Assembly (NCBI RefSeq): GCF_000315625.1
Contig: NW_005434529.1
Coordinates: forward strand, 1-56,556
From: Guillardia theta CCMP2712
Lineage: Eukaryota > Cryptophyceae > Pyrenomonadales > Geminigeraceae
Direction: 5' to 3'
Length of the DNA stretch: 56,556 nt
The translations under genes were made by a program, and so were the position numbers. The notes beneath the pieces were generated by a model, which made no database searches, had not been told where the DNA came from, and saw only the letters and a program-made list of their open reading frames with translations. Numbering within the stretch: the first letter of the stretch is position 1; each line of letters opens with the position of its first letter. Positions 10,827 through 22,042 of the stretch are shown one piece after another.

Positions 10827-11718
10827 ATGCTTTCTTTGAAATCGTCGTTGCTTCCGCTTTCGTTGCTCTTGAATGCGATCCTGCTCTCCGTCTACTTGCT
10901 CCACCGCGGGTGAGTCAGTGTTACAATCCAAGCAGCAAGTTTGGCTGATTGAAGGTGTAGGGGAAGAGCGAGGAACGAGCTCCTTCAGGGCTCGCTGTCG
11001 ACGGTCTTTCTCTCCCCCTCTTAGTTTGACCGAGCCTCACTGTTGTTGTAGCCTCGACAGGATAGCAGACATGCGAAACGAACTGAGGTGAACTTCAAAG
11101 TAGCTCGAAGCGTCTGCTCTGACTCTCATGCTTGCTGTCTGTCTCTGCTACTGCAGCTGGCAGACATGTACACAGCTCCCTTCCATGTCGTCAAGAGCAT
11201 TATCGACAATGCGCTAGCAATGGACGAGGAGAAGAAAAGCAATGAGGTGCTGTCGGCTGCATGTTGCCAATGCTGCTGATCGATTTGCAGGAGAAATACA
11301 CACGAAAACATGTTCCGCTTGCGGATGCCAGCAAAGCCTCGCACAATCTTCAGCTCCTTTCCCATCCTGGTCTGCTCGTACGCCCTCCAAATTGCGACCC
11401 CGCTGATCTCGGTCACAGTCGACTCTGAGCTCAACGCCTTCTTCGATCCAAGCCTCGATGCTTTCGTGAACCCCATGTTGCTCAAGGATCTCAAGATTAT
11501 GAATGCCCTCCAGCAAGAACGTGAGCCTCTGAACTGTTGCGTTTTCAACCTTGACATCCGTAAATAGTGACTGCCCGGAAAGAGAAGATGCTTCTTGCCG
11601 CAGACAGACAGTTTTCAAATCCGACAAGCGAGGGCGTGAAGGCGAGAAGAACCTGAGCTTGCAGCGCGTCAAAGTCGAAAATGACAATCTTGCGACAGAT
11701 CTTAGCGTCGAGAAATGA
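10827..11718 (+). CDS. Signal-anchored coiled-coil segment; possibly the N-terminal part of the LCCL-LamG-Sushi gene
   Basis: The ATG at 10827 opens a hydrophobic anchor (MLSLKSSLLPLSLLLNAILL, then SVYLLHRG) followed by GTGAGT. Later exons read ELADMYTAPFHVVKSIIDNA, LAMDEEKKSNE, EKYTRKHVPLADASKASHNL, VDSELNAFFDPSLDAFVNPM and LFKSDKRGREGEKNLSLQRV. Proposed introns include a phase-1 one of 49 nt (gtctgctcg...gtcacag) before VDSELN. A TGA in frame falls at 11716-11718. However, coiled-coil coding resumes at about 11889-11954 (LELVLKENNKELSDKFVK) and can be joined in phase at both ends: backward from a phase-0 GT in the last exon, and forward through a GT at 11955 to the exon encoding NRPLTGYPDPCGPGDPC. 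This segment may therefore be the 5' third of the next gene rather than a separate one. Confidence 0.5.
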
Positions 11719-11960
11719 GAAGGGGGCAACCTTTCAATGGGGAACTCGCAACCCGCTGACAGGTATCATCATAGTCTAGATATTCAAGGTGTTGATGGTA
11801 GTCTTGTTATGCTGCTGAGTGTGACTATTGCAAAGATGAGGTGGGGAAAGTAGGTTGGTGGAGGGGAAGAAAGGGGATGAGGAAGAGAGATGGTGCGAGG
11901 GCTTGAGCTTGTGCTTAAAGAAAACAACAAGGAGCTCAGTGACAAATTTGTGAAGGTGTA

Positions 11961-14900
11961 ATGCGCCTGGACTGCAGCGATAGTCTGATGGACGCTGGGT
12001 CCAACGGGGCTCGACCGGATCGTCTCTGGAGCAAGAATCGACCACTCACGGGTTACCCTGATCCTTGTGGACCGGGAGATCCTTGCAGGTGGAAAGAGGA
12101 GAAGGCAGGAATCATCGGACAGCACTAGACATGAGAAGACTAGACGATGAGATGAGATTTGACGTGAGAAGAGACGATGGGATGGTCGAGATTCGAGAAA
12201 ATTTTGACTGTTATGCCTTGTTGCTGATTTTGTTTATCACAAGGGATCCTTGCGCTTACCAGCCATGCAACGTCGGCGAGACTTTCGTCGTTGAATGTCC
12301 TCCTGGATGCGCAGTCCGAGCGGGGATGGTGATAGGAGGAGGAACTGTTGACAATCCTTTCATGGGTAGGAGAACGCGAGAGAGGCGCAGCCACTGTTGA
12401 CGTCTCGCTGCAGATGCTTCCTCAATTTGCTCTGCTGCCCTCACTGCTGGGGTCGGACGGGAGGATGGGAGCTCTTTAATCACGTTGCGCGTCGTTCCAG
12501 CTGTGCGAGAGTACGCTGGGGTGCGAGGAGGTCGGAACTGTTGGAGGAAGAGGAGAGGCAGTAACGGGGACGCAGGGGCGAGGAGCGTGACATCCATCGA
12601 CTACGTTTGGAGAAACTGGAGCCTCGCAGACGACCCGCAGGTGCAGGAGAAGTTTGAGTCTCCCGAATTCGCGTGCTGTGAGGGACGTGGGGGCCGTGCC
12701 ACAAGCAAACTGGGCGACTACACGCCGATCGCGAAGTTTCGTCAAGGATGGGGAGGCGTCGCGTGGTATGGAGTAAGAGGCTTCGTGCTAGAGGGAGCCG
12801 AGGACGAGACGCGTAGTGCTTTCCCTGGGAGAGACTCAAAGAAGCTGGAGAAGCTGCTGGAGCGGGAGGGGCAGACTGAGAGCATGCTGTCAGTCGACGG
12901 CACGCGAGGGTCTCACAGCATCGCTAAGGGAGCTGCGGGAGTGCATGGCGGGGGCGTGTGGAAGGCGATGACGGTCGAGGTCTGGGTGAAAGACAAGCTG
13001 ATGCGCGAGGAAGGAACATACCTCAAGTCGTCGGGCTCTGCTGGGTTCTTCCTGGGGACTGTAGACAAGCAATTTGCGTGGGGGGTGGGAGTGGGAGGCG
13101 AAGGCAAAGAAATGGATTTCGTGCTGGCCCCCGACTGGCTGACGCAGCCGAACGAGGGGAAGTGGATCCACCTGGCGGGGACGTATGACGAGGAGGATGG
13201 GATGAAACTCTTCATCGACGGCTTGTTTGTGGGCTGCAGCAAGACTCTTTCTGGCCCCATCTCCATCCCAGCTGACTCCCTCGACATCTTTGCTGGAGGC
13301 CAGCCGGGCAGCGTCTCGCTGCTGGGAGACCTCAACGAGGTACGCGTGTGGTCGGTGGCGAGGCAGCAGGACGAGATCTTTGCGGGCATGCACAAGACGC
13401 TGCAGGAAGTTTTCCTTGGTCCATTCCCAGCTGGCCTTGAGCTGTACTGGAGGTTCGACTTCGACCCCAAGGCTTGTCAGCTGGACTGGCTGCCGTGCGG
13501 GGAGACTTGCGATGAAGTTCGCGCGTATCGCATGGACCTGGTGAAGGGCAGCAGCTTTGCTCCCTCATCCTCCCTCGAGATCGAGATGCTGACTGACGCC
13601 AAGGGCTGCCGCGCTTGCCCGCCATACCCGTCCGTCGACTTTGCGCGTGTCTCGCCCTCCGGCAACGTTGCTGTGCTTGAGAACGTCACCATCGCATGTG
13701 AGCCTCTGTGCCTGGAGGAGGCGGATGCGGATGGAGGAAGCCGCTATCCTGTCTGCCAATGGGACATGACCTACACGCCTGGCATCCGCTGCATCCCCCT
13801 CTGCCCTCCTCTCAACCCTGTTCCTCATGGCGTCCTCTCCTCTTCTGAGCTTGTCAGGTCAGGGACGAAAGTCACGCTGACATGCAAGGAAGGCTACGAG
13901 CTGGAGCAGGGAGGCATCAGCGAAGCTCAATGCCTTGACACGCATAAGTTTACCTACGCCTCTCTTGGCCCATGCGTAGGCCTCTGTCCTCCTTATCCTC
14001 CTGTGCCCAACGCCCAAATTATCCGGAGCTCAACTCGCCATCCTGTTTCGAAGATGAACAATATCGGAGATCAGGTTCTTTTGTCCCCATCTTTCCTCCT
14101 ACTCCTCCTCCTCCTCTTTCTCCTCCTCCTCCTTCTCCTCTTGCTGTTCAACTTCGCGCTGAGAAGGTGAGAGCAGGTGAAGATCGTGTGCGACCAAGAC
14201 TATGTGCTGTCTTTTGACTCGAAGGAGGTCGCGACGTGCCTTGAGGTCACAACCAATCGCATCCTCTTGCTTATGACGAGGCGAGCAGGGAGGCATCTAC
14301 GACTTCTCCTCCCCGCAGTGTCTTCCTGTCTGTCATCCATACCCGTCCGTCCCAAACGGCCTCGTCTCCATCACAGGACCGACAGTCCTAGGCGATGTCG
14401 TCGAGATTTCATGCACAAAGGTTGCCTGACGATCCTCTCTCCCTCCCTCCCTCCCTCCCAATTCCCATCCCCATCCCCTCCCCATCCACTTTTTCATAGA
14501 TCCCTTCCCCACCCCCTTGATGATTCCTCGCGTCTCTCGTTGATCTCAAGGCAGGGTACGTGCTTGAGAACGCTGAGGACGCGACCGCTACCTGTGGTGC
14601 TGATCACAATTATGACCATCCACAAGCGAGGTAGGAACCCATACACCAGAGGCTTCACTCCTCCTGCTTCCTGGCACCTCCCTCCCGTCTCTCTCGCCTC
14701 CGTCCCTCCTCATTTCCTACCTCCTCTCTCTTCCTCGTATGCTTGCCTTTCTCTGCTCTCTGCATCTCTCCCTCTCCCTCTCCCTCTCCCTCTCCCCTCG
14801 TTTCGCCTTCTCCTGACGCCGGGCTGCTCCAGGTGTGTAGCTGCATGTCCAGCCTACCCGGCGGTGGATCACGGGAGGGTGCTGGTGAACGGGGAAGAAG

Positions 14901-17743
14901 GACGCGACCTGAGCAACATCAGGGAGGGGGACAGCCTGCAAGTGGTTTGTGATGATGGATACGAGCTGGGCGAGTACAGTCAAGGTGAGGCAGCTCCCCT
15001 TGCTCGCTGCTCTCACCCTCCTGCTCCCTCCAGCATCCCCTACCGCCAAGTGTATCGCAACAGCAAAGGGAGGAGATTACGACCCTCCGCACTGCCGCCC
15101 GGGACTCGCTGCTGCTCCCCCTTACGGCTACAGCAACTGCCAGCCTGCGGTCTGCGTTGAGATCCCCAAACCCCCAGCTCCTCCTCCACCGCCTCCTCCT
15201 CCTCCTCCTCCTCCTTCGCCGCTCGACACAGGGGCGTCGCCCTCGAGCTCCGGGGAAGGATCTCCTTCCTGGCTCCTCAACTTGGAATGCGCCAAATGGC
15301 GAGACTCAGCCGACACGATGACGTCAAGTGATCAAGAGAAAACTTTATCAAAGGTTTGAAGACAATCCCTGCTCCCCTCCTCTGCTCCCTTCCCACCATC
15401 CCTCCTCTCATCTATTCCTCCTCCTGTCCCGTTGATCGCCTCTTGTCACTCCTACGTGTAAATCCGTATTGGCTCGTTCTTTCTCCTTCATCTCAGCCTT
15501 CCTCCTCCTGTCTCATCCTCGCTATCTTCTCATGCAGTTTGTAGTGCATGGCGCAAGACTGCGTGCAGAGTCTTGAGAGCGCGGCGGGTCAACAATCGTA
15601 CGAGGGGTGCAGGTGAGGTTCGAGGGCTTGTGGTTTGGTTGACTTGCAGCGTCAGATTTGTGGATGTCAACGGGTTCTGTTACGCGTCTATGGCAGCCCA
15701 GGAATATTGTACAAGCCATCCGGAAGACACGTGAGAATCTCCCTCCCTCCCTCCCTCCCTCCCTCCCTTCCTCCCTCCCTCCCTCTCTCCTTCCCTCCTT
15801 CCTTCCCTCCCTCCCTCCTTCCCTCTCTCGGTCTACCCTCATTCTCCATTGATCTGTCGGTTGTCTGCAGTGGCTGCAACGATGGAGGGTCCAGCTGGGC
15901 TTATGGTCCCCTTGGTAACTATCAGGGAGGAGGAGCAACCGGCTGGACCCCAGCAGCGCACATCCCATACAAGGGAGATGCAGCGAGCATGGTGAGTGAA
16001 ACCTCCTTCCTCTTCCTCCCCCCTTCCAGCTCGATATCTTACAACCATGAGAGTTTCGCCCTCTCTCCGCTTATCTTCAGCCTGTCGCTGATGTAGGCTG
16101 TTGAAGGGCTTCCAGTCCTGCTCCTGCATGAAGAACTGCGCTTGTAGTGGAACCAAGTGCTTCTGCGTGAATGAGAAGGAGGCGCCAGTTGGAGAAGGAA
16201 GTTTCGTTCCCAGCAAGATCATCCAGGGCGACAAGACGGGCCAGTGCTCCTGTTTCTGCTCGCAAGCGGCGGTGAAAGATACGACGAGCAGCGACGTCAC
16301 GACGGCAAGCTCGGGCAATTCAGGCGTAGTAGCTTCCTCCACCTCCGATGCTCCAGCGATCAATGGCGGGATTGATACAAACTCCATACCTTCTCCCCCT
16401 GCTCCTCCCCCTCCTCCCTCTCCCCCTCCCTCCTCGCCTCCCTCCCCGCCTCCCTCCCCACCTCCTCCAGCTGTCACTCAAGAAGACGCCATCGCAAACA
16501 GCATCTGCAAGCTCGATGACAACGGAGTCTGCAAGTCGCTGCTCAACATCAGGTGCAGCGACTGGCGAGACCTTGCAGACTCGTGGGTGCCGGACAAGCA
16601 GAAACAGTACTATGCCAAGGTAAGCGTGCCCTCTTGCCTCCCCCCCGCCTCGCTCTCTCGTCGTCGTCTTCGTTTCGTCGTCTCGNNNNNNNNNNNNNNN
16701 NNNNNNNNNNNNNNNNNNNNNNNNNNNNNNNNNNNNNNNNNNNNNNNNNNNNNNNNNNNNNNNNNNNNNNNNNNNNNNNNNNNNNGAACGGCTTCTGCTA
16801 CGCATATGGTTCTGCTCAGGTGCCCTCCGCCCTCCTGCTCTCGTCCTGCTGGATGCCCTCCTCCTGCTTCTCTCTCATGCTCAAACTCCTCCCAGATCTG
16901 GTGCTCAACCGCAGGCTTGGGGTCCTCGTACTGTAACGATGGGGGGAAGAAGTGGGCCTTGGCTCCTCTAGGGTACAGCTGCTCTCCTCATCCTCTCAGA
17001 CTCAAGATTCTCCTACAGGACCGCAAAGGCTCAGCCAACAGCATGGCGGCCGCACAAGAATGTGGGGATTCGAGGAGGGTTCGAGGATACGCCCTACTCG
17101 TGCTCATGCATGAAGAATTGCTCCTGTACTAGCAGCTTCCCTCCTCTTGCTCCCATCCTCTTGCTCCCATCCTGCCCTGCTGGTTTCCCTCCTAGATTGT
17201 CTACCTCTTACTCAGTCTACCCCTCTCTCTTTCCGGGTGTTGAACTTCCAACTTAACAGCTCCCCTTCCTATCTCTCACTTTCTTCTCTTCCCTCCCTTC
17301 TTTCTCTCCATACGCATTGCTAACATTCCGGCAGGTTCCAAAAACACTAAACCTGGGAAAGGTGGGTTGCCTCCCCTCCCTCCCCTCCCCCCTCCACTCT
17401 CGTACCTCTCAACTCCACTCCACTCCACTCCACTCCCCTTAACCGTGGATCTCCTCCCCTCCCCTCCCTCCCCTTGCACTGCCAGGCTGATCGAGTTGCA
17501 GGAACTTGCCAGTGTGTCAGTACAGACGAGAAGGAGACAGGCCCTGCCAGCTACTACAATGGTCTGCTTCTCCCCTCGATCCCTCTCCGCTCCCTCTCTG
17601 TTTCCTTCCCCTCACCTTCCCCTGCTCTCCCTCCTGCTCTCCCTCGTCCATCTCACGTGCATGCAGATCTCAAGAAGATCTACGAGAACTCTAACAGCGC
17701 CGGGACATGTCACTGCACATGCGGAGGCGTTGAGAGCACTTAG
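11961..17743 (+). CDS. LCCL-LamG-Sushi multidomain cysteine-rich surface/secreted protein
   Basis: Large mosaic extracellular protein. An open frame from 11961 reads GYPDPCGPGDPC and joins in phase 2 to the exon at about 12242 (DPCAYQPCNVGETFVVECPP). That exon begins an LCCL domain, completed after a phase-1 intron by DASSICSAALTAGVGREDGS. A LamG/concanavalin-like domain follows at about 12890-13480 (AMTVEVWVKD, WIHLAGTYDEEDGMKLFIDG, LDIFAGGQPG). Then come four or five Sushi/CCP modules (CPPLNPVPHGVLSSSELVRS, KIVCDQDYVLSFDSKE, CHPYPSVPNGLVSITGP, CPAYPAVDHGRVLVNGEEGR). Proline-rich linkers near 15170-15220 and 16390-16470 alternate with a repeated Cys-rich module (CAKWRDSAD / CSDWRDLADS; NGFCYA; CNDGG; SCSCMKNC). 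The last exon ends with CHCTCGGVEST and TAG at 17741-17743. The N gap removes part of the second module copy. The true start is uncertain; no signal peptide precedes the LCCL unless the 10827 anchor belongs here. Confidence 0.75.
16686..16785. other. Assembly gap of 100 N
   Basis: Exactly 100 N bases, the usual placeholder for a gap of unknown size. It interrupts the Cys-rich module of the LCCL-LamG-Sushi gene, removing the segment between QKQYYAK and NGFCYAYGSAQ. Confidence 0.99.
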
Positions 17744-17829
17744 TAAAATCCTCTCCGTGTACAATAGATGACAGTGCCTTCACAAGTTCCGAACTACTAG
17801 GCTGGTGTACTACCGTATGACAGATCGGC

Positions 17830-18070
17830 AGTGAGCATAGTCCCGCCGCTGACTGAGTGACTAGCAAGTGCCATGATTCATGATCCGGCCGTTTGGCCTG
17901 TGCGACAGTCAGGGTCACAGTCAAGCCTCCGAGGCTCCTCGACTCTAGGCTCCTAATTGTCCTCGTACTGATTTTTAACTTAACTTTGAGTAAAAGTTAT
18001 GAGTCATGATCGGGCCCATGATTCCGGGCCGAAGGCGCGGGGGCCAGGAAGTATCGAAGTCGCGCTTTTG
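17830..18070. repeat. GC-rich dispersed repeat, copy A
   Basis: Contains ctgatttttaacttaacttt at 17968-17987, the exact reverse complement of 29893-29912. Just beside it is the shared cctcgta/tacgagg word. It also has gagtaaaagtt, which recurs at 26692-26702. Dense in CGG/CCG and TGACT words, unlike flanking DNA. Confidence 0.7.
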
Positions 18071-18244
18071 AATGGCAAATTTGATTTGTTCCTTTCACAC
18101 GCGACACCTACACCCTGGGAAGTAGGCTTTTACTCAAAGGTGTTTTTGGCTCCTTTTCTAAAACACTTATATATGTATAATAGTTTTAGATCTCTGAAAT
18201 AGTTTCCGAGAGTTTGCTTTAAAAATACTCAATTTTGATTTGTG

Positions 18245-18860
18245 TGTTGAAATACTACCCCCACCCCCAACAATCTCAGTTACCAACCCCTTCTGATGTT
18301 GTGTGCATTCCACTACCAATAGAAGTCAAGGCAGGATCCCACTATACACCCCCACCCACCTCATCTCAACCGTTCCTCAGACATTTTCATTTCGAATTCT
18401 CTCAATGTGATTTATATTTTCAAATTATCTCCCAAAGCATTGAAATGTTGGGACCAGTGACCCTGACGATGGGGTCTTTAGAAATGTCATGATCCCCACC
18501 CCCATATTTACTAACCCTGCATCTAATTAAAGGGGTGGTCGGTGTTAGTCGTGCGAGCTCATGGGAGATTGCGGGTGATTGCAATCTCCCAGAGGAAATA
18601 ACCCTGAGATGGGGTGAAAGTACATAAAATAGGGGGTGGTGTTCAATAAATCTCGACCGGGAGATACGACCCGTCCCACCAACATCCAAAAACAAAGAAT
18701 GAGCAGATTGGACTCTATAAAGTACCTTGACGAGAAGGGAATACGATATCACGGGTCCATGACCATGACTTTGCACGGGTGTACAGACTTTCTTTTTAAC
18801 TAGCATGAATCTGACCAGAGGGTGGGGGTCAGGCTGGAAGAGGGGTCAGGGTGGAGGGGT
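18245..18860. promoter_or_regulatory. C/G-tract zone 1
   Basis: Runs of four or more C or G occur every 10-40 nt (for example ccacccccaac, cacccccacccacctc, gggggtggt, gggtgggggtcagg). Similar zones occur upstream of several other genes here. This one is about 640 bp upstream of the MYB gene start at 19498. A regulatory role is inference. Confidence 0.4.
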
Positions 18861-19497
18861 TGGGGGAAGATTGAAGCGAGATTCCATGGTTGAAGGCGTT
18901 GATTAGCAAAGATGAAAGCCTGGGAAGTTCATGAGAGACGGGCCGATGCAATGAGACAGACAATGCTAGATTAGTATGCAGAGTGCAGAAGAGGAGAGCA
19001 TGGGGGGGACAATAGGCAAGAAGACGATGGATCGCTAACAGAAGGAGGCCAAGCAGGAGGCGAAACTAAGTGCATGCTGTAGCCATTAGAAACGCCAGGT
19101 AGAAGCATAGCATTGTGATCGGGACACAGCCTTCGAAAAAATTGAACTGATTCTAAGTGTGAATTGTGAAATTCCTGTAGATTGAGTAAGCTCGTTGACT
19201 AAGAAGAAGACTTGAACTATTCCAGATCTTTTGTAGCAGAATGTAAAAATAATTCCTCTGTTGTACGACCCGACCACATGAACGAAGTTTTTCAAGTGAC
19301 AATCTGAAATACTGCAATACAGAATCATTTTTCTCGGTCAAATGAATGAGAACCTATTTGTGTTCAAGTAAGATTTCCTAGAATCAGCAAGAGTCTTGTT
19401 CTTGATTTTAGCTTCACAGGAATTGATGTCAAACACAATACTGGTCAAGAACGGTAAAACCAAATAGAGTTTGCGAGTCCGCACCAGAACCACTTCC

Positions 19498-21291
19498 ATG
19501 CTGCTGAATTCACAATCAGCAGGTGCCAGGAAAAGAGGTCACAGTGAATTGTCAGATTTCGATATCCCTTCGTATCCTGTCCCGAGCAGTCATAACGTAG
19601 TCTCGATCGTGTCAAGACGTGTGTCTGATCCATTGCAACAGATACCCATGGATCATTCCAGCATGATGAGCAGGGGGCGGGAAATTCCAACCCATTGGGA
19701 GCGTCGCCAGCTGCTAGACACACTCCTACAGAATCACATTATCGTCAACCCCATCCCAGATCCAAGTTCGCAGCAAGCAGTCCCGTGGTTTGTCTTTCTT
19801 TAAATCATCCATTTCTTGCTTACTGGTCTACTACAGCAGCCTGATCCATCAAGACTACTTCTTGGGTCCGAAAGCATGCACCGATCTGCTCCTCACCCTA
19901 TGGATTCACCAAGGTCTTGATGCTGCTTTACTGAAAGTGATTTGCGGGGATACTGACCAATACATCTTAGCTGTCCTCCATATCAACTCAATCAAACTCC
20001 ATTCGGTGGAAACTATCCACAGCACATTGTGAATCGTAGTTGGAATATGCTCCCCAACAGAAGACGGGCATACCATCATGTATGCGTTTTTGCTTCTTCG
20101 CTTGCTTTCTTTTGACTATTCACATAGAATGGCCCAGCTGGACCTTTGGAGAACGATGAATCGGATCCCAGCGCGCCAGCACCTGTTCAGGCGAGGCCAA
20201 CCTTGCCCGATGGCTACTCTCCGATTTATAGCGCGCGACAAGACGGCCTTGAGGATTCAAATCACCTCGGTATATCTGCGACGAGTGCATTCTTTTATGA
20301 CCATATCTCTCTGCAGGATTCCTTGTGGGTGCTGGAGATGAGCCTGAAGTGACAGCGTTGCTGGAAGTTGCTTCTGAAAATCTGGAGCTCAAGCAGGTTT
20401 TCGTTTTTTCTCTTATTGGCATCAGATTTTGACTTTCTATATTTTTGGTAACATAGCGTTTGCGAGAGGTCTCTTTGGAGTTGAATGAGCTGCAGGCAAG
20501 GTATTGTTTCCGTTCCTATGCATCTGACATGCTTGCAGAATTTAGTACAAAAGAAGCAGATGGAACAACAGATTTCGCGACAGCAACAAGTAAGACATAT
20601 TGTTTCTTATGCTCGTTTGGTCATCCTCCACAGGAGTGGAAATCTCGATACTGGACAGCTCAAGAGCATCAGAGATTTCTCGAAGGGCTTAAGGTATTCC
20701 GATGGTGCTAGGATCTACACATCGCTCTGACCCTCCCAAGGTCCATGGGCAACGAAATTTCAAAGCGATTGCAGGATATGTTGGAACGAGAACCTCCACA
20801 CAGGTTGAGATTATAGCCCACAGGCTCTTCGGTACTCATCTTTTATTGAACAGGTTAAAACACATGCGCAAAAGTTTTTTCAAAAGATGGCGCGTCAGAA
20901 AGGCAACGAAACATCCAGGTCCTCCTTCAGGCAACTTTGCGCGAGAATGATGTGGTGGTGGAACAGCTCTGGAGGCGCCGATGGTTCCACATGTGCTGAA
21001 GCCGTGAAGGACTCGGACATGAAGTCAGATGTCCAGTTTGACTCCAGCGAAGGTTTCCCTCTTGCTCTCGCGCTCTCCCTGGTTGAGTCGCTCCTTGCAG
21101 TTTCTGTTCCTTGCGAGACGAACCCATCAGAGGACACAACCAGTTCTCTGAGCACATATTATGGGTATGTCACATTTGCCTTCGATCTTGTGTCAAAATC
21201 AGCTTCTAACCTCTTGTACTGCAGAATGGGACAGGACAAATCATCTACCGAATCACTTCAGTCGTCATCTCCTAGGTCTGGGGATTCGTAA
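19498..21291 (+). CDS. SHAQKYF-class MYB/SANT DNA-binding protein
   Basis: Start ATG at 19498. The N-terminal half is low-complexity Pro/Ser/Gln (DIPSYPVPSSHN, SCPPYQLNQTPFGGN, DPSAPAPVQARPTLPDG). A helix follows (EPEVTALLEVASENLELKQ, RLREVSLELNELQ, NLVQKKQMEQQISRQQQ), likely a dimerising coiled coil. Then a single MYB repeat: EWKSRYWTAQEHQRFLEGLK, VHGQRNFKAIAGYVGTRTST, QVKTHAQKFFQKMARQKG. KTHAQKFF corresponds to the SHAQKYF signature of plant one-repeat MYBs, with Ser changed to Thr. The domain spans three exons joined by introns of about 47-50 nt. The last exons read VSVPCETNPSEDTTSSLS and MGQDKSSTESLQSSSP, ending with TAA at 21289-21291. One intron (20496-20538) appears to use a GC donor. 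It is probably a nuclear transcription factor; targets are unknown. Confidence 0.82.
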
Positions 21292-22042
21292 ACGCACTTG
21301 AGAAACGTACAACTTGTTGATAGAAAATGTGTTGAATAGGAACATAGACCATAATTAATCTAATGAAAGGCAACTTGAAAGATTATGAATGATGGACAGA
21401 TAAGAAATTATTTGAGCGCCTGATTTTCAAGATATCCGTCTTCATCGATATGGGAGGTCATGCATGAAACGAGAAAAGCCTTGTGGGCGTTGCAGAAGCT
21501 TCTCTGACCGTTATCCTTACCAGCCATTCAGTCCACATCCTCGACCTTTCCCTCCTCGTCCTCCTCGTCCTCCTGACCTGAACTGCCGTAATTGCTCTCC
21601 GAAGATGATGTAAATCTACAAATCAGGTCACCAGTCCATGACGTGCATGGGGGTAGGGGTACTGGACTTCAGGGGTACTTCGTCATGAAAATTAGTGAGG
21701 GGGGGTCCTGTGAGCAGATTGGTGGGTACAATGTGTGGGTCCATCAGAATGGTGATGCCTATGTTGGGGTAGGGTTGATCCAAAGGTGGTGGGGGTTACG
21801 GGTGTAACGCGGCCGATAAAAGGCCTGCATGACAAGTGGGGCAGAGGGAGGAAGGCGAGGAGGAGCAGGAGCAGGGGGAGGAGGAGGAGGAGAAGCGACA
21901 CATGGTGAAGGAAGGATGGAAAGAAGATAAAACTTGTTGGAGTAGAGCAATCAAAGTGAGAAGAAAGATGCATCCTTGAAGTTGGGTTGCTTCAGCAGCA
22001 AGCAAAACAGGTCCTTGTAGATCGTGAACAGGGGCAAAGGCG
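21292..22042. other. Intergenic with G-tract promoter-side zone
   Basis: AT-rich to about 21420, pyrimidine-rich near 21540-21600, then the G-tract zone 21645-21800 (tgggggtaggggtactgg, agtgagggggggtcc, tggtgggggttacggg) and a purine-rich gaggagga stretch near 21835-21895. No gene is seen. The plus-strand LETM1-like gene starts at 22043. Confidence 0.5.
21645..21800. promoter_or_regulatory. G-tract zone 2, upstream of the LETM1-like gene
   Basis: At least six runs of four or more G within 160 nt on the plus strand, ending about 240 bp before the ATG at 22043. The spacing would allow G-quadruplex folding. The regulatory label is inference from recurrence at other gene starts. Confidence 0.4.

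Larger units (their letters stand above)
17744..19497. other. Intergenic: GC-rich repeat then C/G-tract zone
   Basis: 17830-18070 carries a member of the GC-rich repeat family (ccggccg, cgggcc, gactgagtgact, and a 20-nt inverted match to 29893-29912). 18245-18860 is rich in CCCCACCCC and GGGGTGG runs. 19020-19490 has a minus-strand open frame (MTEKNDSVLQYFRLSLEKLR..., 19153-19341) that I cannot confirm as coding. Confidence 0.5.

Noticed and set aside
19153-19341. 62-codon minus-strand frame (MTEKNDSVLQYF...)
   Set aside because: Plausible composition but no splice partner, domain or neighbouring support.
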